Notes: generated by a model from the letters alone, not told the origin. Positions 1 to 8,391 are shown, counted from the first letter of the stretch. The stretch: 64,000 nt of DNA from JAWKIW01 sp046331175 (GCA_046331175.1 JAXLRI010000010.1:62001-126000); one strand, 5' to 3'. Numbers and translations are program-made.

Positions 1-191
1 TGGTCGCCATGGCCCACCGGCCGATGCGGCTCGAGGAGGACCAGGCCCTGCAGCGCCCCGTCGACGTGCCGGTGCTCCGGGGCGACTACAGCAAGCTGCA
101 CAAGGCGACCGACTGGGAGCCCGAGATCGACATCATCGAGGGCACGCTGCGCGACATCCTCGACGAGTGGCGCCAGCGTGTCGGCCGCTGA
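1..191 (+). CDS. GDP-6-deoxy-4-keto-D-mannose reductase (Rmd-like), C-terminal end only
   Basis: Only the last ~63 codons are present; the gene begins before the window. The visible part has the C-terminal pattern of short-chain sugar-nucleotide reductases of the Rmd type (RPVDVPVLRGDYSKL, then a WEPEI segment and a helix ending in LDEWR). Rmd reduces GDP-4-keto-6-deoxy-mannose to GDP-D-rhamnose. That fits the nearby gmd gene, which makes the substrate. The catalytic and cofactor regions lie outside the window, so a related GDP-sugar epimerase or reductase cannot be excluded. The next gene overlaps its 3' end by 14 bases, suggesting co-transcription. Confidence 0.7.
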   Translation, partial: VAMAHRPMRLEEDQALQRPVDVPVLRGDYSKLHKATDWEPEIDIIEGTLRDILDEWRQRVGR

Positions 192-1917
192 CCAGCTCGA
201 TGCTCCAGCAGCTCGACGGCATCGGGGTTGGGCCACGCTCCAGGCCACGATCCTCGGTCTCCCGGTCGTCATCTACGCGGCAGCGGTGTGGACGCATCGG
301 TTCACCGCTGAGGACGCGTTCATCTACCACCGGGTCGTCGGCAACGTCGTCGCGGGGAACGGACCAGTCTTCAACGCAGGAGAACGGGTCGAGGCGACGA
401 CCAGCCTGCTGTGGACCGGGACCCTCAGCCTCGTCCGCCTGATAGCCGGCGATCGCGTCGGCGTCGGCACGCAGGCGGTCGCAGTCGGCGGCGCGTTGGC
501 AGTGCTGGGACTCGCGCTCGCCATCGCCGGCTCGGTCGAGATCCAGGCCCGACGCCGGACCGGCCGCGTGCTCTACGTCCCCATCGGCGCACTGATCTTC
601 GCGACCACCCCGATGTTCTGGTATTGGGGCACCAGCGGACTCGAGACCGGGCTGCAGCTCGCCTGGCTCGGCGCCTGCTGGTTCGGTCTGTGCCACCGCG
701 CCGTCGTGCGCTCTGCGGTCGATCGCCCCCGCTGGCTGCTCGTGCTGATCAGCCTCGGGCCGATGGTCAGGCCGGAGCTGGCGATCTACTCCGTCGTGCT
801 GGGAGCTGTGATCCTCGTGGGTTCGGGGCCACCCGAGCGATCGCGGAGCACACTGCGAGCGCTGGCATGGTTGCTGACGCCGGCGCTGGGTCTGCAGCTG
901 GCTCGAATGGGCTACTACGGATCTCTGCTTCCGAACACGGCTCTCGCGAAGGACGGTGGCCGGGCTGCCTGGTCACAAGGTCTGACCTACGTCGATGCGT
1001 CACTGCTCGAGGGGTGGTTCTGGGTCGGCACCCTGGTCAGCCTCGGGGCCGTCGCTGTCATCGGCTGGGGGCTGGCTGACCAGTGGCGCCGACTCCTCGT
1101 GCTCGGAGCACCCCTCATCGCCGCCGTGCTCAACCTCGTGTACGTGATCCGCATCGGAGGCGACGACGTCCCCGATCGGTTCACGGTCCTGCCACTCTTC
1201 GCGCTCAGCCTGCCAGCAGCTGCGCTGGCCGTCCCGCTGTCGTGGTCGATCCCGCGACGAGTTCCGATCACGACCGCTGCCGTCGCCCTCTTGGGCCTCG
1301 CCTGGGCGGTGACCGCCCTCGTGGTCAACCCGCTGTCGCCCTCGACGACCTCGCCCTACGTGACCGACTACCTCACGGTGCGAACCAACCCCGTCGAGCT
1401 GACCGATCTCCTGACCGGGACGCAGCCACCACCGGAGGTGGCTGCGGCGCTTCAGAACGAAGATGACGTACTGCTCGTCTATCCGTTCGGCGGAGGCACG
1501 CCGGTGCCGCGTCACCTGCCTCGCGGATCAGGGGTTCAGGTAGGCCTGTGCTGCGTGGGGAGCGAAGCAGCAGGGCTCCCCCTCGACGTCCGGGTCATCG
1601 ACGAGTCTTCGCTCGCCGATCCCATCGGGGCGCGCCTTGTCCGGGACGCCGCCACCGACCTGGCAATGGACGGCAAGCTGCTGCCCGAGGCATGGGCGAT
1701 CGTCCAGGCGCCCGCAGGCGGCTCCACCGACAGCCCCGACGTCGCCGCCGGGCGGCGCGCGCTGCAGTGCGGCGACCTCGCCGAGCTCCACGCCGCGACG
1801 ACCGAACCACTGACGCCTGGACGGTTCTTCTCGAACATCGTCGGGGCAGCCAGGCTCACCACGGTCCAGGTCCCCGCCTCGACCCTGGAGGCCGAAGCTC
1901 TGTTCTGCGACACCTGA
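178..1917 (+). CDS. Polytopic membrane glycosyltransferase, AftB-like (GT-C fold)
   Basis: This 579-residue protein has about ten hydrophobic segments. An early loop carries TAEDAFIYHRVV and NAGERVEATTSLLW, which resembles the acidic first-loop motif and the following conserved stretch of actinobacterial polyprenyl-phosphate-dependent arabinofuranosyltransferases such as AftB. Such GT-C enzymes move a sugar from decaprenyl-phosphate to a growing wall glycan on the outer face of the membrane. A soluble C-terminal domain (roughly the last 180 residues) follows the membrane part, as in that family. It starts with GTG and overlaps the preceding reductase by 14 bases. The sugar donor is unknown, and arabinan synthesis is not implied by anything else in the window. 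Confidence 0.6.
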   Translation: MSAADQLDAPAARRHRGWATLQATILGLPVVIYAAAVWTHRFTAEDAFIYHRVVGNVVAGNGPVFNAGERVEATTSLLWTGTLSLVRLIAGDRVGVGTQAVAVGGALAVLGLALAIAGSVEIQARRRTGRVLYVPIGALIFATTPMFWYWGTSGLETGLQLAWLGACWFGLCHRAVVRSAVDRPRWLLVLISLGPMVRPELAIYSVVLGAVILVGSGPPERSRSTLRALAWLLTPALGLQLARMGYYGSLLPNTALAKDGGRAAWSQGLTYVDASLLEGWFWVGTLVSLGAVAVIGWGLADQWRRLLVLGAPLIAAVLNLVYVIRIGGDDVPDRFTVLPLFALSLPAAALAVPLSWSIPRRVPITTAAVALLGLAWAVTALVVNPLSPSTTSPYVTDYLTVRTNPVELTDLLTGTQPPPEVAAALQNEDDVLLVYPFGGGTPVPRHLPRGSGVQVGLCCVGSEAAGLPLDVRVIDESSLADPIGARLVRDAATDLAMDGKLLPEAWAIVQAPAGGSTDSPDVAAGRRALQCGDLAELHAATTEPLTPGRFFSNIVGAARLTTVQVPASTLEAEALFCDT

Positions 1918-1988
1918 CGAGCAGCGGGCCGAGCCAACCGGCGATGGGACGCTGGCGTCGTTCCGCTGACCGACCGAGGCCGCCCAGC

Positions 1989-2507
1989 TCAGCGGGCGAG
2001 GGCGGCGTCGAGGGCCGCGCCCACCCGGCGGGACGCGTCGGCCAGGGCGTCGCGCTCGCGGCGGTCGTGGCTCTGCTCGACCAGCAGCCCGAGGCGGCTC
2101 TGCCACTGCTGGAGCACCTGGACGGCCAGCGACGGTGCCACGACCTCGCACCAGCCGAGGTCGTTGTCGAGCAGCGCCAGGGCCAGCTCGACCTCGGTGT
2201 GCCGAGCAGCGACCACGGGCAGGCGCTCGGCCTTGGCGGTCGGGTACTTGGTGCCGGCCACCAGCTCGTGGGGCTCCAGCTTGAACACGCCGGCCAGGAG
2301 GGCGACGGTGCGCTCGCCGGGGTCGGTCTTGCCGGCCTCGAGGTGCGAGACCGCCACCCGGGAGATGGCCAGGCGGTCGGCCAGCTCCTGCTGGGTCCAG
2401 CCGAGCTTGGCCCGGAGGTCGGCGATGCGCCGGCCGAGCGGCTCGCGCTCGTCGACGGGCTCGGACCGGCCCGGGGGACGCTGGTCGCGCTCGTTGGCTT
2501 CGGCCAC
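1989..2507 (-). CDS. XRE-family helix-turn-helix regulator
   Basis: The protein has about 172 residues. Residues ~25-85 form a lambda-repressor-like HTH: GRRIADLRAKLGWTQQELAD, then a recognition helix around SRVAVSHLEAGKT. The remaining ~85 residues are helical and match no sensor domain I recognise. The GTG at 2507 was chosen because a TAAGTG box lies 9 bases upstream; a GTG at 2519 is also possible and adds four residues. It is divergent from gmd with only ~50 bases between the starts, so it might control gmd or itself, but no operator repeat is obvious there. Confidence 0.75.
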   Translation of the reverse strand: MAEANERDQRPPGRSEPVDEREPLGRRIADLRAKLGWTQQELADRLAISRVAVSHLEAGKTDPGERTVALLAGVFKLEPHELVAGTKYPTAKAERLPVVAARHTEVELALALLDNDLGWCEVVAPSLAVQVLQQWQSRLGLLVEQSHDRRERDALADASRRVGAALDAALAR

Positions 2508-2546
2508 GTGCCAACCCACTTAGCAGACGACAGGACCCGGCCAGGG

Positions 2547-2552
2547 TAGGAC
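2547..2552 (+). promoter_or_regulatory. Probable -10 box of gmd (leaderless)
   Basis: TAGGAC ends 6 bases before the gmd ATG. It matches the TANNNT-N6-10-start arrangement seen before many other genes here, except for the last base. No -35 box is convincing. Confidence 0.35.
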
Positions 2553-2558
2553 GTCACG

Positions 2559-4559
2559 ATGGCTCGACGCGCGCTCATCACCGGGATCACCGGTCAGGAC
2601 GGCTCCTACCTGGCCGAGCTGCTGCTCGACCAGGGCTACGAGGTGATCGGGATGGTGCGCCGCTCCTCGACCGTCAACTTCGAGCGGATCGCCCACATCC
2701 AGGACCGGGTGACCTTCGTGACCGGCGACCTCCTCGACGAGGTCTCGATGATCGACGTGCTGCGCACCCACCGCCCCGACGAGGTCTTCAACCTCGCCGC
2801 CCAGTCGTTCGTGCAGACCTCGTTCACCCAGCCGGTCCTCACCGGCGAGACCACCGCCCTGGGCGTCACCCGCCTGCTCGACGCCATCCGCATCGTCGAC
2901 CCCGACATCCGCTTCTACCAGGCCTCGTCGTCGGAGATGTTCGGCAAGGTCGTCGAGGTCCCCCAGCGCGAGTCGACCCCGTTCCACCCGCGCTCGCCCT
3001 ACGGCGTCGCCAAGGTCTACGGCCACTGGATCACGGTGAACTACCGCGAGTCCTACGACCTCCACGCCACCTCTGGCATCCTCTTCAACCACGAGTCGGT
3101 TCCGGCCTGGACCCCGATCGTCGTCCGGCGTCGAGGCATCATCGACATCCGCCCCATCGGCGAGATCGTGCCCCATCGCGAGGATCCTTCGAAGGGCAAG
3201 CGCTACCAGTCCGACGGCGGTGGGTACGAGGTCTGGGACGGCTCCGCATTCGTCCCCTGCACGGCTCGGACCGCCTACTGGCACGACGGCGAGGCGGTGA
3301 CGATCGAGGGCCGGGGCGGTGTGGTCACCTCGACACCGGACCACGTGGTGTTCGAGCCCGACGGGGAACGCGAGGCGCAGCGCTTCGCCGAGGGCGACTC
3401 CGTTGTGATCGGCGACGACCCGCTCGCCACCTTCGCCACCTCGATGACCCGAGACGAGGCGTGGCTGATCGGCCTCCTCGTCGCCGACGGCTACGTATCA
3501 GAGCGCGGCGATGTTCGAGTCACGAACGGCGACCCCGCGACGCTCACCGAGGCAGGCGAGGCGTGGACCCGCGTCACGGGTGGCTGGTACCGCAAGTGGG
3601 AGGGCGCCCCATCGGCCTTCTCACCGAAGCGCACCCCGGTGGCCGAGCTGCGGGGGAACACCCACTACGGCCGGCTCCTCCGCCACGAGCTGTACGGCCG
3701 GGACGGGACGAAGCGGGTCCCGACGAGGGTACTCAACGCCGGCGAGACGGCGCGGATCGCCTTCCTGGAGGGCTACAACCTCGGCGACGGCCTCAAGGCC
3801 GGCCACGGCACCGATCCGTTCAAGAGCTTCCGGACGACCTCGCCAACGCTCGCAGCCGGTCTCGTGTGGCTGGCCCGCCGAACGCTGGAGCGCCGCGTGA
3901 CGGTGTACCGGCAGCCAGGCGCACTCGGAGGGGGCGCATCTTGGCTCCTCAACCTCTCCACCGGCTCACCCCAAGGCAACAAGGGGGCCCACCTGCGCAA
4001 GCCGCTCGACGAGGTCAGGCGGGTGACCAGCGAGCCCTTCAGCGGTTGGATGTTCGACATCGAGACCACCTCCGGTCGGTTCTGCGCCGGCGTCGGGGGC
4101 CTCGTCGTCCACAACAGCCCACGGCGCGGGTTGGAGTTCGTGACCCGCAAGATCAGCTGGCACGCCGCCCAGATCAGCCTGGGCATGGCCACCGAGCTGC
4201 GGCTCGGCAACCTCGAGGCCCAGCGCGACTGGGGCTTCGCCGGCGACTACGTCAAGGCCATGTGGCTCATGCTCCAGCAGGACGAGCCCGGCGACTACGT
4301 GGTGTCCACCAACGAGACGCACACGGTGCGCGAGTTCTGCGAGCTGGCCTTCGAGCGGGTCGGGCTCGACTGGGAGAAGCACGTCGTGATCGACGAGGCC
4401 TTCTTTCGGCCCGCCGAGGTCGACCTGCTCGTCGGTGACTCGGCCAAGGCCCGGACCATCCTGGGCTGGGAGCCCGAGGTCGACTTCGAGTCGCTCGTCC
4501 ACATGATGGTCGACGCCGACGTCGCCCTCCTCTCCGGACGCCTGCAGGGCCTCAAGTAG
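2559..4559 (+). CDS. gmd: GDP-mannose 4,6-dehydratase interrupted by an intein
   Basis: The precursor has 666 codons. Residues 1-179 and 520-666 join into a normal-length GDP-mannose 4,6-dehydratase of 326 residues. The N-extein has the Rossmann motif GITGQDGSY near residue 8, the SSSEMFG catalytic region and YGVAK (Tyr-x3-Lys). The C-extein starts SPRRGLEFVTRKI, which in uninterrupted homologues directly follows FNHE. The enzyme converts GDP-mannose to GDP-4-keto-6-deoxy-mannose, the precursor of GDP-D-rhamnose and GDP-L-fucose; candidates for both downstream steps lie nearby (1-191 and 14136-15113). The intein (residues 180-519) splits the substrate-binding motif, so the unspliced protein should be inactive. 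A strong hairpin follows the stop codon. Confidence 0.95.
   Translation: MARRALITGITGQDGSYLAELLLDQGYEVIGMVRRSSTVNFERIAHIQDRVTFVTGDLLDEVSMIDVLRTHRPDEVFNLAAQSFVQTSFTQPVLTGETTALGVTRLLDAIRIVDPDIRFYQASSSEMFGKVVEVPQRESTPFHPRSPYGVAKVYGHWITVNYRESYDLHATSGILFNHESVPAWTPIVVRRRGIIDIRPIGEIVPHREDPSKGKRYQSDGGGYEVWDGSAFVPCTARTAYWHDGEAVTIEGRGGVVTSTPDHVVFEPDGEREAQRFAEGDSVVIGDDPLATFATSMTRDEAWLIGLLVADGYVSERGDVRVTNGDPATLTEAGEAWTRVTGGWYRKWEGAPSAFSPKRTPVAELRGNTHYGRLLRHELYGRDGTKRVPTRVLNAGETARIAFLEGYNLGDGLKAGHGTDPFKSFRTTSPTLAAGLVWLARRTLERRVTVYRQPGALGGGASWLLNLSTGSPQGNKGAHLRKPLDEVRRVTSEPFSGWMFDIETTSGRFCAGVGGLVVHNSPRRGLEFVTRKISWHAAQISLGMATELRLGNLEAQRDWGFAGDYVKAMWLMLQQDEPGDYVVSTNETHTVREFCELAFERVGLDWEKHVVIDEAFFRPAEVDLLVGDSAKARTILGWEPEVDFESLVHMMVDADVALLSGRLQGLK
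3096..4115 (+). mobile_element. Intein with LAGLIDADG homing endonuclease in gmd
   Basis: The insert is 340 residues, from Ser1 (TCG at 3096) to Asn340 (AAC at 4113), followed by Ser+1 of the C-extein. Block A is SVPAWTPIVV. Block B is GGVVTSTPDHVVF with the Thr80-x2-His83 signature. Block F is WMFDIETTSGRF, ending in block G LVVHN with penultimate His339 and terminal Asn340. This is the full set for a class-1 intein with Ser at both splice junctions. Between the splicing halves sit two dodecapeptide motifs, LIGLLVADGY (124-133, Asp131) and FLEGYNLGDG (223-232, Asp231), with the spacing of a two-motif LAGLIDADG homing endonuclease. The frame is open throughout, so the element is probably still able to splice; endonuclease activity is unproven. 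Confidence 0.93.
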
Positions 4560-4576
4560 CGACGCGGGCGAGCCGG

Positions 4577-4612
4577 CCGGTGCGACCGCGCCCGGAGGGG
4601 CGGTCGCACCGG
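4577..4612 (+). terminator. Hairpin terminator after gmd
   Basis: A perfect 13-bp stem (4577-4589 with 4600-4612) encloses a 10-base loop, 17 bases after the gmd stop. There is no T-tract, as is common for actinobacterial hairpin terminators. The right arm directly abuts the cofD -10 box. Confidence 0.65.
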
Positions 4613-4618
4613 TAGCGT
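4613..4618 (+). promoter_or_regulatory. -10 box of cofD (leaderless)
   Basis: TAGCGT is followed by 8 bases and then the GTG start. It begins on the base after the gmd terminator stem. Confidence 0.5.
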
Positions 4619-4626
4619 GCTCGCTC

Positions 4627-5592
4627 GTGATCACCGTGCTGGCCGGCGGCGTTGGTGCCGCCCGCTTCCTCTCGGGCCTGCTCGGCGTCGTGCGCGCCGA
4701 CGACGTGACCGCCGTCGTCAACGTGGGCGACGACACCGTCCTGCACGGCCTGCACATCTCGCCCGACCTCGACACCATCACATACACGCTGGCCGGGGCC
4801 ATCAACCCCGACACCGGCTGGGGCCTGGCCGGCGAGACGTGGCAGGCCATGGCGGCGCTCGAGCGCTACGACGGGCTCACCTGGTTCCGGCTGGGCGACA
4901 AGGATCTGGCCACCCACCTGTACCGGACCCACCGCCTCGGCGAGGGGGCCACCCTGTCGGAGGTCACCGCCGAGATCACCGCCGCCTGGGGCCTCGGCCT
5001 GCACGTCCTTCCGGTCACCGACGACCCCGTGCGCACCCACGTCACCGCCCGGGTCGACGCCGAGGACCGCGACCTCTCGTTCCAGGAGTACTTCGTGCAG
5101 CACCACCACGACGTGCCGGTGTCGGAGGTGCACATCGAGGGCGCCGCCGACGCGGTGCCCGCCGACGGCGTGATCTCGACGGTCGAGGCGGCCGAGGTGG
5201 TCGTGATCGCTCCCTCGAACCCCATCGTGTCGATCGGGCCGGTGTTGGCCGTGCCCGGCGTGCGAGAGGCCGTGACCATCCGCCGGGAGCACGTCGTCGC
5301 CGTCTCGCCGATCATCGCCGGCTCGGCGCTGAAGGGACCCGCCGACCGGCTGCTCACCGAGCTGGGCCACGAGTCGTCGGTGGTGGGCGTGGCCCGCCTC
5401 TACCGCGACGTGGCCGCCACGCTGGTGATCGACGAGGCCGATCGGGGCCTCGCCGATGCGGTCGAGGCCGAGGGCGTCCGTTGCGTGGTCGCCCCGACGA
5501 TCATGTCGGGCCCCGCCGAGGCGGCTGCCCTGGCCGAGGTGGTGCTGGCGGCCGGACGAGCGGCGACCCCCGACGACGGAGCGACGGCGTGA
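4627..5592 (+). CDS. cofD: 2-phospho-L-lactate transferase (F420 biosynthesis)
   Basis: This 321-residue protein matches the CofD/FbiA family over its whole length. It opens with the nucleotide-binding loop LAGGVGAARFL, followed by VVNVGDD near residue 36; SPIIAGSALKGPADRL lies in the C-terminal half. In Actinobacteria the enzyme attaches a phosphoenolpyruvyl (or phospholactyl) group to the deazaflavin Fo, giving (dehydro)F420-0. It acts in the cytoplasm. The GTG start is 8 bases after a TAGCGT box. Its stop overlaps the GTG of cofE in the sequence GTGA, so the two are translationally coupled. Confidence 0.93.
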   Translation: MITVLAGGVGAARFLSGLLGVVRADDVTAVVNVGDDTVLHGLHISPDLDTITYTLAGAINPDTGWGLAGETWQAMAALERYDGLTWFRLGDKDLATHLYRTHRLGEGATLSEVTAEITAAWGLGLHVLPVTDDPVRTHVTARVDAEDRDLSFQEYFVQHHHDVPVSEVHIEGAADAVPADGVISTVEAAEVVVIAPSNPIVSIGPVLAVPGVREAVTIRREHVVAVSPIIAGSALKGPADRLLTELGHESSVVGVARLYRDVAATLVIDEADRGLADAVEAEGVRCVVAPTIMSGPAEAAALAEVVLAAGRAATPDDGATA

Positions 5593-6305
5593 GCCGCCTC
5601 GACGTGTTCGGCATCGAGGGCCTCCCCGAGATCGCCCCCGGCGACGACCTGGCCTCGATGATCGCCACGGCGGCGGCCGCCGATCCCACCACGGCGCTGC
5701 GCGACGGCGACGTCGTGGTGGTCACCCAGAAGATCGTGAGCAAGGCCGAGGACCGGCTGGTGGCGATCGATCCCGACGATCCGCTGTCGCACAAGCCACT
5801 GGTGGAGCGCGAGTCGGTGCGCATCCTGCGTCGGCGCGGCGAGCTCATCATCTCCGAGACGGCCCACGGCTTCGTGTGCGCCAACGCCGGCATCGACCTG
5901 TCCAACGTGGCCAAGGGCTACGCCGCCCTCCTCCCCGTCGACTCGGATCGCTCCGCCCGGCGCATCCGCGACGGCTTGCGGGGCAAGGCCGGCGTGCGGG
6001 TGGGCGTGATCGTGAGCGACACGTTCGGGCGGACCTGGCGGCGGGGGGTCACCGACGTGGCGATCGGTTGCGCCGGCATCGCCGCCATCGTCGATCTGCG
6101 CGGCACCGACGACGCCCTCGGCCGCGAGATGCAGGTCACCGAGGTGGCCCTGGCCGACGAGCTGGCCGCCGCCGCCGAGCTGGTCATGGGCAAGTCCTCG
6201 GGTGTCCCGGTCGGCGTGGTCCGCGGCATCGACCCCACGTGGCTCCGCGAGTCGAACGTGGCCGGCGAGATCGTCCGCTCCCCCGCCGACGACCTGTTCC
6301 GCTAG
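5589..6305 (+). CDS. cofE: Coenzyme F420 gamma-glutamyl ligase
   Basis: The 238-residue protein is CofE-like: VVVVTQKIVSKAEDRLV near the N-terminus, TAHGFVCANAGIDLSN in the middle and VIVSDTFGRTWRRGVTDVAIG further on, all family hallmarks. It adds gamma-linked glutamates to F420-0 using GTP. It equals only the ligase domain of mycobacterial FbiB (about 450 residues), which has an extra C-terminal nitroreductase-like domain reducing dehydro-F420. That domain is absent here and must be encoded elsewhere or be unnecessary. The gene is coupled to cofD by a 4-base overlap. Confidence 0.93.
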   Translation: MSRLDVFGIEGLPEIAPGDDLASMIATAAAADPTTALRDGDVVVVTQKIVSKAEDRLVAIDPDDPLSHKPLVERESVRILRRRGELIISETAHGFVCANAGIDLSNVAKGYAALLPVDSDRSARRIRDGLRGKAGVRVGVIVSDTFGRTWRRGVTDVAIGCAGIAAIVDLRGTDDALGREMQVTEVALADELAAAAELVMGKSSGVPVGVVRGIDPTWLRESNVAGEIVRSPADDLFR

Positions 6306-6339
6306 CGACCTGCGGCGCTCGCGGGTGAGCCCCTCCCCG

Positions 6340-6771
6340 TCACGGTCCGTCGCAGGCCGCCAGCCGCGTCGACTGGTTCAGGTGGTAGAGCTCGCGTCGG
6401 TCGGGAGGGATCCGCTCCAGCACCTGGTCACCGCGAGCGGTGCTGTCGAAGACGTCGACCCGGTTCCGCCATGGATCGATGCGGGCCGACGGCGTCGACA
6501 GCTCGGGGCAGAAGCCCCAACCGGTCACCACCAGCGGCGCGATCCGGTTGAAGTCGGCAGCGGCCTGCTCCAGCTCGGCCCGGGAGTGCACGTGCAAAGG
6601 CGCAGGGAGCGGAACACCGGTCAGGAACCACGTCACCGCGACCACCTCCACCGCGAGCACGCCGACGAGCAGCTTCCGACGCGGACCGGGTCCGGTCGAC
6701 TCCCACCGCCGCCCCGCTCCTCGCTCGCCGCGGCCCGATCGTGCGATCTGCACCTCACCGCCGGGGAACAT
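6340..6771 (-). CDS. Hypothetical single-pass membrane protein
   Basis: I do not recognise a family. The 143-residue product has a basic N-terminus, one hydrophobic segment at about residues 34-53 and an outer domain of ~85 residues with two cysteines (in GWGFCPELST and LAACDGP) that could form a disulfide. The topology suggests a membrane-anchored extracytoplasmic protein. It is convergent with cofE, 34 bases away, and lies downstream of the hydrolase gene on the same strand. The coherent membrane segment favours this frame over the competing open frames. Confidence 0.5.
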   Translation of the reverse strand: MFPGGEVQIARSGRGERGAGRRWESTGPGPRRKLLVGVLAVEVVAVTWFLTGVPLPAPLHVHSRAELEQAAADFNRIAPLVVTGWGFCPELSTPSARIDPWRNRVDVFDSTARGDQVLERIPPDRRELYHLNQSTRLAACDGP

Positions 6772-6840
6772 CGCCCCCCAGGGTAGGTGGGCCGGTCGAA
6801 CCCCGCCGGGAACGAGCGAGGCCTCGGAACCTTCAGGACG

Positions 6841-8391
6841 TCACGGCTTCAGCGTGTCGTCGAGCCAGTCGAAGACGACCTCGTTGCGGTAGCCAGGGTT
6901 CATCGGCGCGTCGTGGTACTGCGCCCCGACGTTCGCCCCCAGCGTCACCACCGTCTTCGGGGCGGTCAGCCACTGCACCAGCTGCTGGGACTGCCCCGGG
7001 TAGAACTGCTCGTCCTCGTAGGCCGTGACCAGGACGGGCGCGGTGATCTGCTGGACGATCGGCTGGGTGAGCGTGAACTGCTGGATGGTCTTGGACAGGG
7101 TGGCCCAGTCGGTCGGGATCTGCCCCTGGCGGGCCTGCAGCAGCGCGTCCCTCCTGTAGACCTCGAGCCGCTTCTTGAGCGAGAAGGCCTGCTGCGAGTT
7201 CGAGCCCGGGATGACCGTCTCGGCCCACAGCTGGTTCACCTGCTCGGGGCTGCCGGCCTCGGCGACCTGGTGCAAGAAGTCGGGGAAGGCGTCGTACAGG
7301 TTGACCGCCCCAGGATCGGCCACGACGGCGGCGAGGCGCTTCTCGAAGGCGGCGGCGCGGGAGACCATGTAGCCGCCCATGCTCCAGCCGATGATCCCGA
7401 TCTTGTCCTTGGCGACGTCGGGCCGGGTGACCAGCAGGTCGACCACCGGCGTGATGACCTTCTCCCAGTCGTAGCGGAACGGCACCTGCTTCACGAACAG
7501 CTGCGACCCCTGGCCCGGCCCCTCGAAGATCAGCGCGTTGTAGCCGCGCTCGACGGCCGCCTGGCCGCCGTACGACCAGAGGTCGACGTTCTGGCCGTCG
7601 CTGCCGTTGTTGAGGATGATCGTCGGCCGCGCGCCGGCGCCCGTCTCGGCCTTCAGGAACCAACCGGGGAGGGTCGAGCCCTCGTAGGGGATGGACACCT
7701 GCTCCCACCCCTCGCCCATGAGCTGGGCGGCCTTCGTGAACTGGTCGTCCATCGTGGCGTAGACGTCCTGCTCGGCGTCGGGCGCGGCGGTGCCCAGGAC
7801 GAAGAACAAGGCGTTGTTGTAGTAGGCCGCCGCTCGCAGGAACCGGTCGCGGGCCGACACGCGGTGGCCGCCGTTCAGCGAGCTGACGGCGTCGGCGGCG
7901 AGCTGGTTGCCCATGCCGACGAAGGCGTCGTACACGCTCTGGTACGTGGCCCCACCGGCGGCCCCGTTGGCCTGGTCGACGGCCGTGACCACCTCACCGA
8001 CGGCGGCGTTGACGCCGGAGCCGCCGAGGATCAGCTTGGTCTGGAAGTCGAGGTCGGACTGGCTGAACAAGGAGAAGGCGGGACCGGACCCGGCCGTCCC
8101 GCTACCCGCGGGCGGGGCCAGTGTGGTGGGCACCGCGGTCGTGCCCGGCACCTGGAACCCCGAGCCCGAGGCCCGGGCGGCGGTGGTGGTCGACGGGGCG
8201 TCGCTGCCGCCGCTGCACGCCGCCAGCAGGGCTGCCGCCCCACCGCCGACGACCAGGCCCGACAGCAGCCGACGGCGATCGAGGCCCGGGGCCAGCCGCG
8301 CCGCCAGCTCGGTCAGCGTGGGCTCGGCCACCCCTGCACCGCCCGGACCGACGTCCGGTCGCGCGCCTGCACTGCCCTGGTCCACTGCCAT
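6841..8391 (-). CDS. Secreted lipoprotein alpha/beta hydrolase (Tat-type signal)
   Basis: The 516-residue protein starts at the ATG at 8391, which has a GAGGGGG ribosome-binding site. Residues 39-59 contain an Arg-Arg-Arg followed by a hydrophobic stretch and the lipobox LAAC (Cys59), suggesting Tat export and lipid anchoring. A Ser/Thr/Pro-rich linker follows. The catalytic domain has the nucleophile elbow GWSMGG (Ser337), an Asp in AYEDEQFYPG and a His in QYHDAPMNPG, a normal Ser-Asp-His triad order. The layout recalls FrsA/2,6-dihydropseudooxynicotine-hydrolase-type enzymes with a helical N-terminal cap. The substrate is unknown. Confidence 0.8.
   Translation of the reverse strand: MAVDQGSAGARPDVGPGGAGVAEPTLTELAARLAPGLDRRRLLSGLVVGGGAAALLAACSGGSDAPSTTTAARASGSGFQVPGTTAVPTTLAPPAGSGTAGSGPAFSLFSQSDLDFQTKLILGGSGVNAAVGEVVTAVDQANGAAGGATYQSVYDAFVGMGNQLAADAVSSLNGGHRVSARDRFLRAAAYYNNALFFVLGTAAPDAEQDVYATMDDQFTKAAQLMGEGWEQVSIPYEGSTLPGWFLKAETGAGARPTIILNNGSDGQNVDLWSYGGQAAVERGYNALIFEGPGQGSQLFVKQVPFRYDWEKVITPVVDLLVTRPDVAKDKIGIIGWSMGGYMVSRAAAFEKRLAAVVADPGAVNLYDAFPDFLHQVAEAGSPEQVNQLWAETVIPGSNSQQAFSLKKRLEVYRRDALLQARQGQIPTDWATLSKTIQQFTLTQPIVQQITAPVLVTAYEDEQFYPGQSQQLVQWLTAPKTVVTLGANVGAQYHDAPMNPGYRNEVVFDWLDDTLKP

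Noticed and set aside
3461..4438. Separate Arg-rich protein overlapping the intein in another frame
   Set aside because: Shadow frame; composition is typical of out-of-frame GC-rich sequence, while the intein frame has ordered motifs.
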